From: an uncultured Bacteroidota bacterium
GTDB lineage: Bacteria > Bacteroidota > Bacteroidia > Chitinophagales > Saprospiraceae
Direction: 5' to 3'
Length of the DNA: 64,000 nucleotides
NCBI GenBank assembly: GCA_937872515.1
Contig: CALMSX010000046.1
Location: forward strand, 55,210-119,209
The position numbers were made by a program, and so were the translations under genes. Within the stretch, counting starts at the first letter, position 1, and each line of letters begins with the position of its first letter. The notes beneath the pieces were generated by a model, which saw only the letters and a program-made list of their open reading frames with translations, searched no databases and had not been told where the DNA came from. Below are positions 35,199-43,195 of this stretch, in pieces.

Positions 35199-36407
35199 TT
35201 AGTTTTCGTGGTCCCGGATTTTATTTTTAAGTGGTTTTGCCTGAGCGGGTTCTTCAACTATTGCAGCATTAGTTGGAGATGGTTCCAATAAGCTGTTGAG
35301 ATCGGGCTGACCTGCATTGACCCAGGCAGTGTACCAAACGGAGCCGATGGATTTAATGGCATCCCGCATCCTCTGTTCTACCATGCCTTTCATGCTGTCG
35401 TGGTAGGCACGGGCATACTCTCTGCATTGGATTCTGACCGTTTGGCCCAATCTTTCATCGTAACAAAACTGGTTGTCTTTTGGAAAGGTTTGGCTTAGGG
35501 TTTTTTCACCTATGAGTACTTCGGGGAGGAGGCGGTGACTTTCAAAAATGATATCCCAGAAGTAGGGGATGGGGTCTTTGATGTATTCAGCCTTACCGGC
35601 AAAAAAATCGTATTCTGCATCTGCAAATAATTCGGGTAGTCGTGATTCCCAAAAAGCATGGATGCCGTGTTGATCGGTTAATTGCCCGTTGTAATTTTTA
35701 GTGGTATGCAGAGGTACGTGGGCATCACCAATGTAATGCCCGATTTCTGCCGAAAATCGTAGGATTTTTTCCTTATTACCTTCAACAAAGGCGCGCGTTA
35801 GTTTGTCTAAGGCAATAGGAAGGTAATAGGGCAAAATGCCATGTTCAGAAAAGTGGTCTTTCCAAATGTAGTTTTTTCCAATCAGCTCTATGCCCAAAAT
35901 TGGATTTATGGTATCGACGGGGCAGATCCATTCTTCATTATAGTATTGAGGTAAGACAAAGCGGCTAAAGATGTGCTGGTATTGTTTTATCGAAATGCGG
36001 GATTGCGAGGGCTCAATCAGCAAAGTATCTTCATTTATTTTTTTAAAATCTAGCCAGGTGGTATCCCCGGATTCATTGAGAAGTCCCCATTTGCTATATT
36101 GGGCCAGGGCCTTGTGCCATTCTCGTGGCAGAGAGTCAAAAGGCAGGCTTCCCCATTGGTCCAGGTCGATGTAATGCCGAATGGCTTCATATGGGGTAGC
36201 ATACCGTCGTTTATCGGGGTCTACGGCATGTTCTTCCAAATAGTCGATACTCGGTTTATAAAGAGGAAGCATGTCTCTGGGCAGAGTGAAGACGGCCATT
36301 TTATTGAGTTTTCTATGGCCCCAGAAGCCCCAATCAGGGTTTGTACAATTATCACTTTTAAGGCCGGTCTGAAAGACCAGCCAGACGGCAAGGGTGAGAT
36401 GTATCAT
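35199..36407 (-). CDS. Zinc-dependent phospholipase C / S1-P1 nuclease-like protein
   Basis: A 402-residue exported protein with the S1/P1 nuclease-phospholipase C fold. A short hydrophobic signal (MIHLTLAVWLVFQ) is followed by NPDWGFWGHRKLNKMAVF, where the Trp and His match the N-terminal zinc-binding residues of the family, then SAEIGHYIGDAHVPLHTTKN and DQHGIHAFWESRLP, which carry the Asp/His/Glu zinc ligands. A C-terminal tail is rich in Glu/Pro/Lys. Whether the substrate is phospholipid or nucleic acid cannot be told. It is the last gene of the symporter-DedA-MFS-PLC operon, 18 bp after the MFS stop. Confidence 0.84.
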   Translation of the reverse strand: MIHLTLAVWLVFQTGLKSDNCTNPDWGFWGHRKLNKMAVFTLPRDMLPLYKPSIDYLEEHAVDPDKRRYATPYEAIRHYIDLDQWGSLPFDSLPREWHKALAQYSKWGLLNESGDTTWLDFKKINEDTLLIEPSQSRISIKQYQHIFSRFVLPQYYNEEWICPVDTINPILGIELIGKNYIWKDHFSEHGILPYYLPIALDKLTRAFVEGNKEKILRFSAEIGHYIGDAHVPLHTTKNYNGQLTDQHGIHAFWESRLPELFADAEYDFFAGKAEYIKDPIPYFWDIIFESHRLLPEVLIGEKTLSQTFPKDNQFCYDERLGQTVRIQCREYARAYHDSMKGMVEQRMRDAIKSIGSVWYTAWVNAGQPDLNSLLEPSPTNAAIVEEPAQAKPLKNKIRDHEN

Positions 36408-36425
36408 AGCGGTGGTTTACTTTAC

Positions 36426-37649
36426 TTAGTGTTCGAGATAGTTTAGGTCTCTGGTAAACGTTTCTTCGATTAAAATCGCTGCTATTACTGAAATGACAAA
36501 AACAACCACCCCCGTAATCATGGCAGCGTGTGTAAATGAATAACTCTGTTGAAGGTTTTTAAACAAAATGGTGATAAGGGGCAGGGCTCCTCGAACCATA
36601 TTGGGCACCGTGGTAGCTGCGGTTGCTCTTAGGTTGGTCCCAAAACTTTCGGCCGCGATGGTAACAAAGATGGCCCAAAAGCCGGTGCTGAATCCAAGGG
36701 CTGCACATACCCAGTACATGGTAGTATTGGTTGCACCATTCAAATTAAAAAAAGCGATAAATGAGATCACGGATAATCCATAAAATATATATAGCGCTTG
36801 TTTACGGCTCATCAAATATTGACTTAAAAGACCGATGGCTATGTCGCCAGCAGCGATAGCAGCATAGGCCAGCATAATGGCGCGGTCAGACTCTACCTTA
36901 CCAATGACATCCATGCTGGTAGCAAATTTGTTGCTCAGATTGACCAGGATGCCAATTACATACCAGGTAGGCAGACCTATGAGGATACACAAAAGATATT
37001 TTTTGAACCTTTTTGCATTGGTAAAAAACATGAGGAAGTTACCTTTTTGAACTGCAGTATCCTTCATGGAATGAAACATGGTGCTTTCCAATACAGAAAC
37101 TCGAAGTAGCAAAAGCAGTAGCCCAAGACCACCACCTAAAAAATAGCAGGTTCTCCAGTCTAAATGCCGTGAAATAAAATACGCAACAACGCAGCCTGTG
37201 AGTCCTACGCCCGCTACCAGGCTGGTGCCAATTCCTCTTTTTTCTTTGGCGAGCAACTCGCTTACCAGGGTGATACCAGCTCCTAATTCACCCGCAAGAC
37301 CTATGCCGGTGATAAAACGGAGGATGTTGTATTGTTCTACATTGTCTACAAAACCATTGGCTATGTTACCTATGCTATAGATCAAAATAGAACCAAAAAG
37401 TACCTTCATCCTACCTATTCGGTCACCCAAGACACCCCATATAATGCCACCGATCATCAATCCAAGCATTTGGTAATTGAGGATACTTAATTTATAACTA
37501 TTGATCACATCACCTGTTACACCCAGGTCCAGCAATGATTTCTCTCCAACGAGGGTAAAAAGAAGTAGGTCATATATATCAACAAAGTAACCCAGAGCTC
37601 CAACCAGGACAGGCAGAGAAAAAATGCCTACATGCGATTTTTCATTCAT
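36426..37649 (-). CDS. MFS transporter
   Basis: A 407-residue major facilitator with about 12 TM helices. The N-terminal ALGYFVDIYDLLLFTLVG and the loop 2-3 motif GGIIWGVLGDRIGRMKVLFG (G-x-L-x-D-R-x-G-R) match the metabolite:H+ symporter subset of MFS, with GLAGELGAGITLVSELLAKE in TM4-5. The start ATG overlaps the end of dedA by 8 bp (ATGAATGA), so the two are translationally coupled. The substrate is unknown. It is the third gene of the operon that opens with a dicarboxylate symporter. Confidence 0.92.
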   Translation of the reverse strand: MNEKSHVGIFSLPVLVGALGYFVDIYDLLLFTLVGEKSLLDLGVTGDVINSYKLSILNYQMLGLMIGGIIWGVLGDRIGRMKVLFGSILIYSIGNIANGFVDNVEQYNILRFITGIGLAGELGAGITLVSELLAKEKRGIGTSLVAGVGLTGCVVAYFISRHLDWRTCYFLGGGLGLLLLLLRVSVLESTMFHSMKDTAVQKGNFLMFFTNAKRFKKYLLCILIGLPTWYVIGILVNLSNKFATSMDVIGKVESDRAIMLAYAAIAAGDIAIGLLSQYLMSRKQALYIFYGLSVISFIAFFNLNGATNTTMYWVCAALGFSTGFWAIFVTIAAESFGTNLRATAATTVPNMVRGALPLITILFKNLQQSYSFTHAAMITGVVVFVISVIAAILIEETFTRDLNYLEH

Positions 37650-38328
37650 GGTGTTTTGATTTCCTGTGTTTCAATACTTTGATAAATACAGGCAGGGTAG
37701 TGATAAATACAATGCCCAGAACAATGATTTCCAGGTGTTCGGTGAGGTCAAACTGATAGTGACTCAGAAAAAATTTGTGCAGATAGTGACCGGCACCTAT
37801 CATTGAAAATGACCAGGCAACACAGCCAACAATATTGTACCACATAAATTTGGCATAGTCCATTTTAACGATGCCTGCCACTATAGGGGCAAAGGTGCGG
37901 ACAAAAGGAACGAAGCGGGCTACAATGATGGTGAACCCGCCATTTTCTTCGTAAAAATCGCTGGCTTGGCGCAGGTATCTTTGTTTGAAGAAAAAACTAT
38001 CCTTCCTTTTGTAAAGGGCAGGGCCGCTTTTTTTACCAAACCAATAACCGACAATATTGCCCAGGATGCCACATATGGTAACCAGGATTACAATCATCAT
38101 AAGATTGAGAAAATCATTGTTCCAGTCATAAAGCCATTGAGCAAGTTTATTGCTGTAGATGCCGGCCACAAAAAGCAGTGAATCTCCGGGAAGGAAGAAG
38201 CCGGCAAACAAGCCGGTCTCTGCAAAGACGACAAATAGCAACAGAAATAAACCACCATGGTTGATGTACCACTGTGGCTGTAAGAGGTCGGTCCAGTGTA
38301 AGGACATTAGTAAAAAGTTGTGTAGCAT
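37642..38328 (-). CDS. DedA-family membrane protein
   Basis: A 228-residue DedA/SNARE-associated-type membrane protein: FVVFAETGLFAGFFLPGDSL (the E-x-G-x-x-x-x-x-PGDxxL motif), GNIVGYWFGKKSGPALY, FYEENGGFTIIVARFVPFVR (F-x-R-F-x-P-x-x-R motif), and MDYAKFMWYNIVGCVAW. Known members affect polyprenyl-phosphate or phospholipid flipping and membrane potential. An internal start at 38307 (MSLHWTDLL) is possible. It follows the symporter by 6 bp and overlaps the MFS gene by 8 bp, so it is in the middle of a tight operon. Confidence 0.93.
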   Translation of the reverse strand: MLHNFLLMSLHWTDLLQPQWYINHGGLFLLLFVVFAETGLFAGFFLPGDSLLFVAGIYSNKLAQWLYDWNNDFLNLMMIVILVTICGILGNIVGYWFGKKSGPALYKRKDSFFFKQRYLRQASDFYEENGGFTIIVARFVPFVRTFAPIVAGIVKMDYAKFMWYNIVGCVAWSFSMIGAGHYLHKFFLSHYQFDLTEHLEIIVLGIVFITTLPVFIKVLKHRKSKHHE

Positions 38329-38334
38329 AAAATT

Positions 38335-39705
38335 TTATTCTTCGTAAGCCAAGGCTTTTTGGTCATCAAATTCACCTTCCCAACGCGCAATGACACAGGA
38401 GGCAAGGGTATTGCCCACAACGTTGACGGAGGTGCGGGCCATGTCCATCAATTCGTCGATGCCATAGATGGCCATGATGGGCCATAAAGGCAGGTTGAAG
38501 GTTGTGGCGGTTGCTATCAATATTACCAGCGAGGCTCTAGGCACTGCTGCCACCCCTTTGCTGGTGAGCATGAGAGAAAGGCCAACCATAAACTGTTCGC
38601 CTATGCCCCAATCGTAACCAGCTGCCTGGGCCACAAAAATGGAGGCAAGTGATAGGTAGAGAGTGGTACCATCGAGGTTAAAAGTATAACCGGTAGGTAT
38701 GACAAAGGATACGATGTGACGGGGTACACCAAATCGTTCCATGTTTTCCAGTGCTGTTGGCAAGGCGGAATCAGAACTCGTTGTCGCAAAAGCGATGGAA
38801 ACGGGTTCTTTGATGGCTTTTATAAATTTTTTAATAGGAATCTTGATAAAGATGGCAATGGGCAGCAAGACAAGAAGAATGAATGCTGTCAGTGCCATAT
38901 AGAGGGTACAAAGCAGTAAAAACAAATTTTTGAGAATGTCAACACCGAGGTGACCAACGGTTACAGCGATAGCCGCACCCACCCCAAAAGGGGCGAAATA
39001 CATAATGATGTTGGTAAATTTAAACATGGTTTCTGCCATACTTTCTGTAAACTCCAGCATAGGCCTCTTTTTTGTTTCAGAAAGCATGGCAAGGGCAATG
39101 CCGAACAAAACGGAAAATACCACTATGGGCAGCACATTTCCCTCATATACTGATTTGATGATGTTTTCTGGGAAGATGTCTATGATGTGATCTTGCCATG
39201 TTTTAATTTTTGTTTCTGGTAACTCTCTGAGCAGGGCTTCGGGAACCTTAATACCAATTCCAGCCTGGGTCAGGTTGATAAAAAACAGACCAATTGCCAG
39301 CGCTAAGGTGGTGACGATTTCGAAGTATAAAATAGACTTCCATCCCATTCTACCCACTTGTTTGAGGTTGGCGTGACCGGCAATGCCCACCACGAGGGTG
39401 GCAAAAAGAAGGGGTGCCACAATGGTTTTGACCATTCGAAGGAAGATTTTACTCAAAAACTGCAGATTTTGTGAAAAATCCGGGAAATCCAGGCCGATGG
39501 CTATCCCAATAACCATGGCCACCAAGATCCAGGTCGTGAGGGAGCGCTTGTTGTAGGCATAAATGGAGAGTACCCCTGTAAAAAACCATCTTGAAGCCAT
39601 AAGTACCCCGGGATTTAAAGGGGTCATGTATTCATGAACCACATGAAGAGCGGCAGTAATGGTCAAAAGTATCAGGGTCAGTAAAGTCCACCTCTGTTTT
39701 GGCAT
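38335..39705 (-). CDS. Dicarboxylate/amino acid:cation symporter (DAACS family)
   Basis: A 456-residue sodium- or proton-coupled carboxylate/glutamate transporter. ATG 39705 is chosen because a TAGTTTTG -7 box at 39733-39726 covers the longer in-frame start. Visible signatures are the serine-rich hairpin SIAFATTSSDSALPTALENM, the TM7 NLDGTTLYLSLASIFVAQ segment (substrate and Na+ site, here GYTFNLDGTTLY) and the C-terminal GIDELMDMARTSVNVVGNTL with R and N of the substrate site. Length is normal for GltP/DctA types. It is the first gene of a four-gene operon with dedA, MFS and a phospholipase-like protein. Confidence 0.94.
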   Translation of the reverse strand: MPKQRWTLLTLILLTITAALHVVHEYMTPLNPGVLMASRWFFTGVLSIYAYNKRSLTTWILVAMVIGIAIGLDFPDFSQNLQFLSKIFLRMVKTIVAPLLFATLVVGIAGHANLKQVGRMGWKSILYFEIVTTLALAIGLFFINLTQAGIGIKVPEALLRELPETKIKTWQDHIIDIFPENIIKSVYEGNVLPIVVFSVLFGIALAMLSETKKRPMLEFTESMAETMFKFTNIIMYFAPFGVGAAIAVTVGHLGVDILKNLFLLLCTLYMALTAFILLVLLPIAIFIKIPIKKFIKAIKEPVSIAFATTSSDSALPTALENMERFGVPRHIVSFVIPTGYTFNLDGTTLYLSLASIFVAQAAGYDWGIGEQFMVGLSLMLTSKGVAAVPRASLVILIATATTFNLPLWPIMAIYGIDELMDMARTSVNVVGNTLASCVIARWEGEFDDQKALAYEE

Positions 39706-39725
39706 AAGCTGAGTTTTAGGTAGGC

Positions 39726-39733
39726 CAAAACTA
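39726..39733 (-). promoter_or_regulatory. -7 promoter element of the symporter-dedA-MFS-PLC operon
   Basis: TAGTTTTG on the minus strand, 20 bp upstream of ATG 39705. It supports the shorter symporter start. Confidence 0.5.
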
Positions 39734-39831
39734 AACAAATTACCTGAAATCTGGTAATTGTTCACAGCTTGGTAAAAAAACGATTTTTAGGATATAAATG
39801 CTCCGATTGTGTTACTCCTGTTACCATCAAA

Positions 39832-39969
39832 ATGGGAAAATCGATTTACTTTTCAGCTTCAACAAAGATTGAAATGATGGGTACCTTTATTTTTGTGATC
39901 GTGATGCTCCACCTGGTAGTTGGCTTCGGATTTATGGTATATAAGTTGAGCGCTAAAAAGAAAGGGTGA
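39832..39969 (+). CDS. Possible 45-residue single-TM membrane protein
   Basis: ATG 39832 opens a short frame, MGKSIYFSASTKIEMMGTFI then FVIVMLHLVVGFGFMVYKLS and AKKKG: one hydrophobic helix with a basic C-terminus (positive-inside). A 21-codon TTG-started extension is possible but unattractive. It stands alone between the divergent symporter operon and the convergent GNAT gene, with no clear promoter. The hydrophobic/basic pattern is the only positive evidence; it could be chance. Confidence 0.35.
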   Translation: MGKSIYFSASTKIEMMGTFIFVIVMLHLVVGFGFMVYKLSAKKKG

Positions 39970-40082
39970 AATACGGTCGATTTCGCTTTTAAGCCAGTAA
40001 TTCAGGAAACAAAATGTGTTTAAAAACCCTGATCAAATACTTATTATAATACCAGATTTATCAAATTAGCCTTCGTTGATTA

Positions 40083-40592
40083 TTATGTTAAATTTTTAGA
40101 GGTGAGCCATCGCTCTCTTTTCATGGTCATGACCAGACAAAAATCATCGCCGAAATATTTTTTTTCGACTGGTTCAAATCCCAGTTTGGTATAGAAACGA
40201 ATGGCTTTTTTATTGGAGATCAAGGGATCAATAATGACTTCCTTTATTTCCGGATTTTCAAAACAGAGATCCAGCGCCTGGGTCATCATTTGAGTGCCAT
40301 AGCCCTTGCCAATATTTTCTGATAATCCGATCCAAATGTCAATGGCTTTGTATCCACTGCCGATATTTCCCCAATAATGGGTTTCTTCCAGCTGTGGGTC
40401 GATGATCTGCAAAAAGCCAATTGGAAGACCTTCCTTTTCTGCCATTAATTGCTGGCGCCAGTTGGGTTCAAAAGTCAGTTCTTTTTCCCAATTCCAGTCA
40501 TCGTTGGGGTCACTTTCCATTACGTGGGCCTGGGTATCCCAATACTTCAGAACTTCCATGTCAGCAAGGACGGCGGGCCTTAGTGTGATCAT
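40083..40592 (-). CDS. GNAT-family N-acetyltransferase (AAC(6')-like subgroup)
   Basis: A 169-residue GCN5-related acetyltransferase. It has ITLRPAVLADMEVLKYW at the start, IDIWIGLSENIGKGYGTQMM (acetyl-CoA pyrophosphate-binding loop, Q/RxxGxG/A type), and VIIDPLISNKKAIRFYTKLG with FEPVEKKYF at the end. The DP-N-AIRFY-KLGF layout resembles the AAC(6')-Ib subgroup of GNAT enzymes, but many such proteins act on other amines, so resistance is not implied. It lies 9 bp after the alpha-L-fucosidase and is probably co-transcribed with it. Confidence 0.88.
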   Translation of the reverse strand: MITLRPAVLADMEVLKYWDTQAHVMESDPNDDWNWEKELTFEPNWRQQLMAEKEGLPIGFLQIIDPQLEETHYWGNIGSGYKAIDIWIGLSENIGKGYGTQMMTQALDLCFENPEIKEVIIDPLISNKKAIRFYTKLGFEPVEKKYFGDDFCLVMTMKRERWLTSKNLT

Positions 40593-40601
40593 CTTATTAG
40601 C

Positions 40602-42050
40602 TTAGTATAGGGCAATATGGGATATTACGGGTGATGCTTTGCTGTCTATTAATCGAATCCTTATTTTCTGTGCGCTAATTGGCGAAATCTTTAGTATTCT
40701 TTTATAACCTATGGTAGTGCCTTTGCTTATCTCCTTCCATTGACCATCTTCCATGGCTTCTACCGAAAATGCTTTAATTCTTTGACCCAATGCAATGTAC
40801 TCCTGTAAAACAATATAGTTAATTGTTTCTTCCTTTTGCAGGTCGAGTTCTATTTGGGCTGATGTCACGTCGTCATCCGTAGCCCAGTAGCTGTCAAAAA
40901 GACCATCCATTAAATTAGTGCCCGAAAATTGTTTGTCGTTACCTCTGGTGTTGGACACCCATATTTTTGCATTTGAGGTCAGATTGTTTTTAAAGGTTTT
41001 GTCCAAAATGGCTTTGAATCCTTTCAGGGACTCAACATCTTTTTCGTGAAACAAACCTCTTCTGTCGGGTGGGATATTTAAGAGCATGTTGGAACCCCTG
41101 CCCACAGATGTAAGATAGATGTCAAACAGCTGTTCAGGTGATTTCACTTTAGTATCTTCAGCGGCATGATAAAACCATCCGGGTCGGATCGAAAAATCGC
41201 ATTCTGCCGGTATCCAGTGTGAGCCATCTTCACTTCCGGTTTCCAACAGTCCTTCGATACCGCTTTGACCTGCATACAGGGTATCAGGTGTAAGGGTGTT
41301 CCAGTTGGTTTCTCCGGCTCTCCCTTTTTCATTGCCTACCCACCGGATGTTGGGACCTGCATCACTAAAATAAAGTACCCGGGGCTCCATGGCCGTCACC
41401 ATTTTAAGGGTGTTTGGCCAATCATAGTAGGTAGCCCTATCGATGTGGCGGCTCTCCCTTGCCCCACCATAATAGCCGTCACCTCCATTGGCTCCATCAA
41501 ACCACATTTCGGTAATGGGACCGTATTGAGTGAATAACTCCCGGAGCTGGTTCCTGTAATATTGAATATAAGCTTCTGTGCCATACGAGGCATGATTGCG
41601 GTCCCAGGGTGAGAGATAGATGCCAAACTTAAGCCCGTATTTTCTCGCAGCTTCACTGGTTTCTTTGACCACATCACCTTTGCCATTTTTGTAGGGACTG
41701 TTTTTAACAGAGTGTTCTGTGTATTTACTTGGCCAAAGGCAAAACCCATCATGGTGTTTTGTGGTTAGAATGATCATTTTAAAGCCGGCCTCTTTTAAGA
41801 TGCTTGCCCATTGGCCGGTATTTAGGTTAGAAGGATTAAATACACTTTCACTTTCATCTCCATAACCCCACTCTTTATCTGTAAAGGTGTTGGTAGTAAA
41901 ATGAACAAAGGCGGTCAGCTCCATCTTGTGCCATTCCAGCTGTTGCGAACTGGGCAGGGGACCAACGGGGGCAGGTGGCTTAACTTGCAATACCTGAGCG
42001 GAGACAGGAGCAAAGCAGATCCATAAAAAAAGGTAGATAAATGATTTCAT
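40602..42050 (-). CDS. Alpha-L-fucosidase (GH29), exported, with C-terminal discoidin-like domain
   Basis: A 482-residue glycoside hydrolase. ATG 42050 gives a signal peptide (MKSFIYLFLWICFAPVSA, cleaved before QVLQVK); a TAATTTTG promoter box at 42088-42081 covers a longer start and supports this one. The GH29 barrel has FVHFTTNTFTDKEWGYGDES, IILTTKHHDGFCLWPSKYTE, KFGIYLSPWDRNH, the nucleophile Asp in TEMWFDGANGGDGYYGG, and GSNMLLNIPPDRRGLF. About residues 360-482 look like an F5/8 (discoidin) carbohydrate-binding domain (DLQKEETINYIVLQEYIALG). It removes fucose from glycans, probably outside the cytoplasm. Downstream GNAT is co-transcribed. Confidence 0.93.
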   Translation of the reverse strand: MKSFIYLFLWICFAPVSAQVLQVKPPAPVGPLPSSQQLEWHKMELTAFVHFTTNTFTDKEWGYGDESESVFNPSNLNTGQWASILKEAGFKMIILTTKHHDGFCLWPSKYTEHSVKNSPYKNGKGDVVKETSEAARKYGLKFGIYLSPWDRNHASYGTEAYIQYYRNQLRELFTQYGPITEMWFDGANGGDGYYGGARESRHIDRATYYDWPNTLKMVTAMEPRVLYFSDAGPNIRWVGNEKGRAGETNWNTLTPDTLYAGQSGIEGLLETGSEDGSHWIPAECDFSIRPGWFYHAAEDTKVKSPEQLFDIYLTSVGRGSNMLLNIPPDRRGLFHEKDVESLKGFKAILDKTFKNNLTSNAKIWVSNTRGNDKQFSGTNLMDGLFDSYWATDDDVTSAQIELDLQKEETINYIVLQEYIALGQRIKAFSVEAMEDGQWKEISKGTTIGYKRILKISPISAQKIRIRLIDSKASPVISHIALY

Positions 42051-42080
42051 TTTGTATAAAATAATGGTCTTTTGGTTCGA

Positions 42081-42088
42081 CAAAATTA
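42081..42088 (-). promoter_or_regulatory. -7 promoter element of the alpha-L-fucosidase gene
   Basis: TAATTTTG on the minus strand, 30 bp upstream of ATG 42050. Confidence 0.55.
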
Positions 42089-42439
42089 TTCATATAAACA
42101 GCTTTTTTCCGCATTCATCCCATTAAAATAAATATGATCATCCTTCTTTTAAAAGATATAAAATGCATTTATGCATAGGAAGGGGTAGAAGAAGTTAGAT
42201 TGCCTTTGTTGTTAAATTCTGTTTTTGTCACATTGGTAAAAATCAAAATAATAAGCATAATATTGAATTCTATAAAATGTCAGAATAAAAGATTGAAAAC
42301 ATGGATAAATAGTAAGACAAATTTCAAATTAACAGAAATAATGGGGTGTAATTAAAATATAATTTGGAATCTGTTGTTTTGCAATTGCTGAAACTGATGA
42401 ATTTTATTAAGATACGTATTAAATAATATAATAATATGT

Positions 42440-42447
42440 TTATCTTT
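42440..42447 (+). promoter_or_regulatory. -7-like promoter element of the lipoprotein gene
   Basis: TATCTTTA, one base off TATCTTTG (the fourth T is followed by A), 30 bp upstream of ATG 42478. A longer in-frame start at 42436 would put the element inside the coding region. Confidence 0.4.
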
Positions 42448-42477
42448 ACCATTATTCATTATTTAAAATTTACCTAT

Positions 42478-42999
42478 ATGAAAAAATTACTTAGAATGCC
42501 GAAAAAGGGTTTAATGGTATGCATGCTGTTTGGTTTGGCCATTTTTATTTCATCTTGTAGTAAAGATGAAGAGAAAGACTCCTGTACAAATTTTACCACC
42601 TCTGATAAAGAGCTTACAGTGAATGGAAATACAGAATTGATATCTGTTGCCCAACAATTGATAAGTGCAGGTTTTGAAGGTAACATCTATCAAATGCAAA
42701 TTGCTACTGTTTCCAGTGATTGTAATGAGCTTCATACAATCAATTTAAACATAGAGATCCCGGCGGCCTCAAAACTTAATGGAACTTACAAAATTGTAGA
42801 TTTTTTTGATGCAGGTCTGGGAGATGCATTTGGAGCTTATGCGATTCAAAAAATTTCTCCCGTTAGTCAGTCATTGGAAGAACTGTCATCGGGTACGGTA
42901 AAAATAACCGATAAAGGAAGTAAGTTGTACACGTTCGATATCAATGCAAAAACAATAGGAGGTTCAACTGTCAGTTTCAAAGGTGATGTCCAATTTTAA
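42478..42999 (+). CDS. Hypothetical exported lipoprotein
   Basis: A 173-residue exported protein. ATG 42478 begins MKKLLRMPKKGLMVCMLFGL and ends in a lipobox ISSCSKDEEKDSC, so the lipid-anchored Cys is about residue 27. The remainder (SDKELTVNGNTELISVAQQL ... TINLNIEIPAASKLNGTYKI ... TVSFKGDVQF) is beta-rich and resembles no family I can name. It stands alone, followed by a clear terminator. Probably surface or periplasmic; function unknown. Confidence 0.72.
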   Translation: MKKLLRMPKKGLMVCMLFGLAIFISSCSKDEEKDSCTNFTTSDKELTVNGNTELISVAQQLISAGFEGNIYQMQIATVSSDCNELHTINLNIEIPAASKLNGTYKIVDFFDAGLGDAFGAYAIQKISPVSQSLEELSSGTVKITDKGSKLYTFDINAKTIGGSTVSFKGDVQF

Positions 43000-43021
43000 T
43001 AAATAATATTTGGCAAAAAAG

Positions 43022-43052
43022 AAGGCCGACTTATTGATGAGTCGGCCTTTAT
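43022..43052 (+). terminator. Intrinsic terminator after the lipoprotein gene
   Basis: Perfect 10-bp stem AAGGCCGACT / AGTCGGCCTT (43022-43031 / 43040-43049), 8-base loop, then TATTATT. It also faces the convergent T9SS gene. Confidence 0.75.
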
Positions 43053-43195
43053 TATTGATGCGGCCCATAAATTTCAGGTGCCAAAAAAGCCCCACCTCAT
43101 CCTCCATGTAATTCGGGTTTCAGAAGCGGGGCTACAGTCGCAGGTGCGTTCGGGATTCAACAAAAAATCGGGGTAAACTTCAACATGAAAAGACT

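Larger units (their letters stand above)
42051..42477. other. AT-rich divergent region between fucosidase and lipoprotein genes
   Basis: A 427-base, very AT-rich stretch with no credible ORF. It carries the fucosidase -7 box (42088-42081, minus), an ATGCAT-TT-ATGCAT palindrome at 42163-42176 and, near its right end, the promoter-like TATCTTTA at 42440-42447 for the lipoprotein gene. Confidence 0.5.

Noticed and set aside
40083..40592. Aminoglycoside resistance gene
   Set aside because: The GNAT resembles the AAC(6')-Ib subgroup only in general motifs; nothing supports a drug substrate, and no mobile element is near.
43100..43165. Possible tRNA-like T-arm sequence (GCGTTCGGGATTCAA)
   Set aside because: No matching acceptor or anticodon stem is seen, and the surrounding bases do not fold as a cloverleaf.
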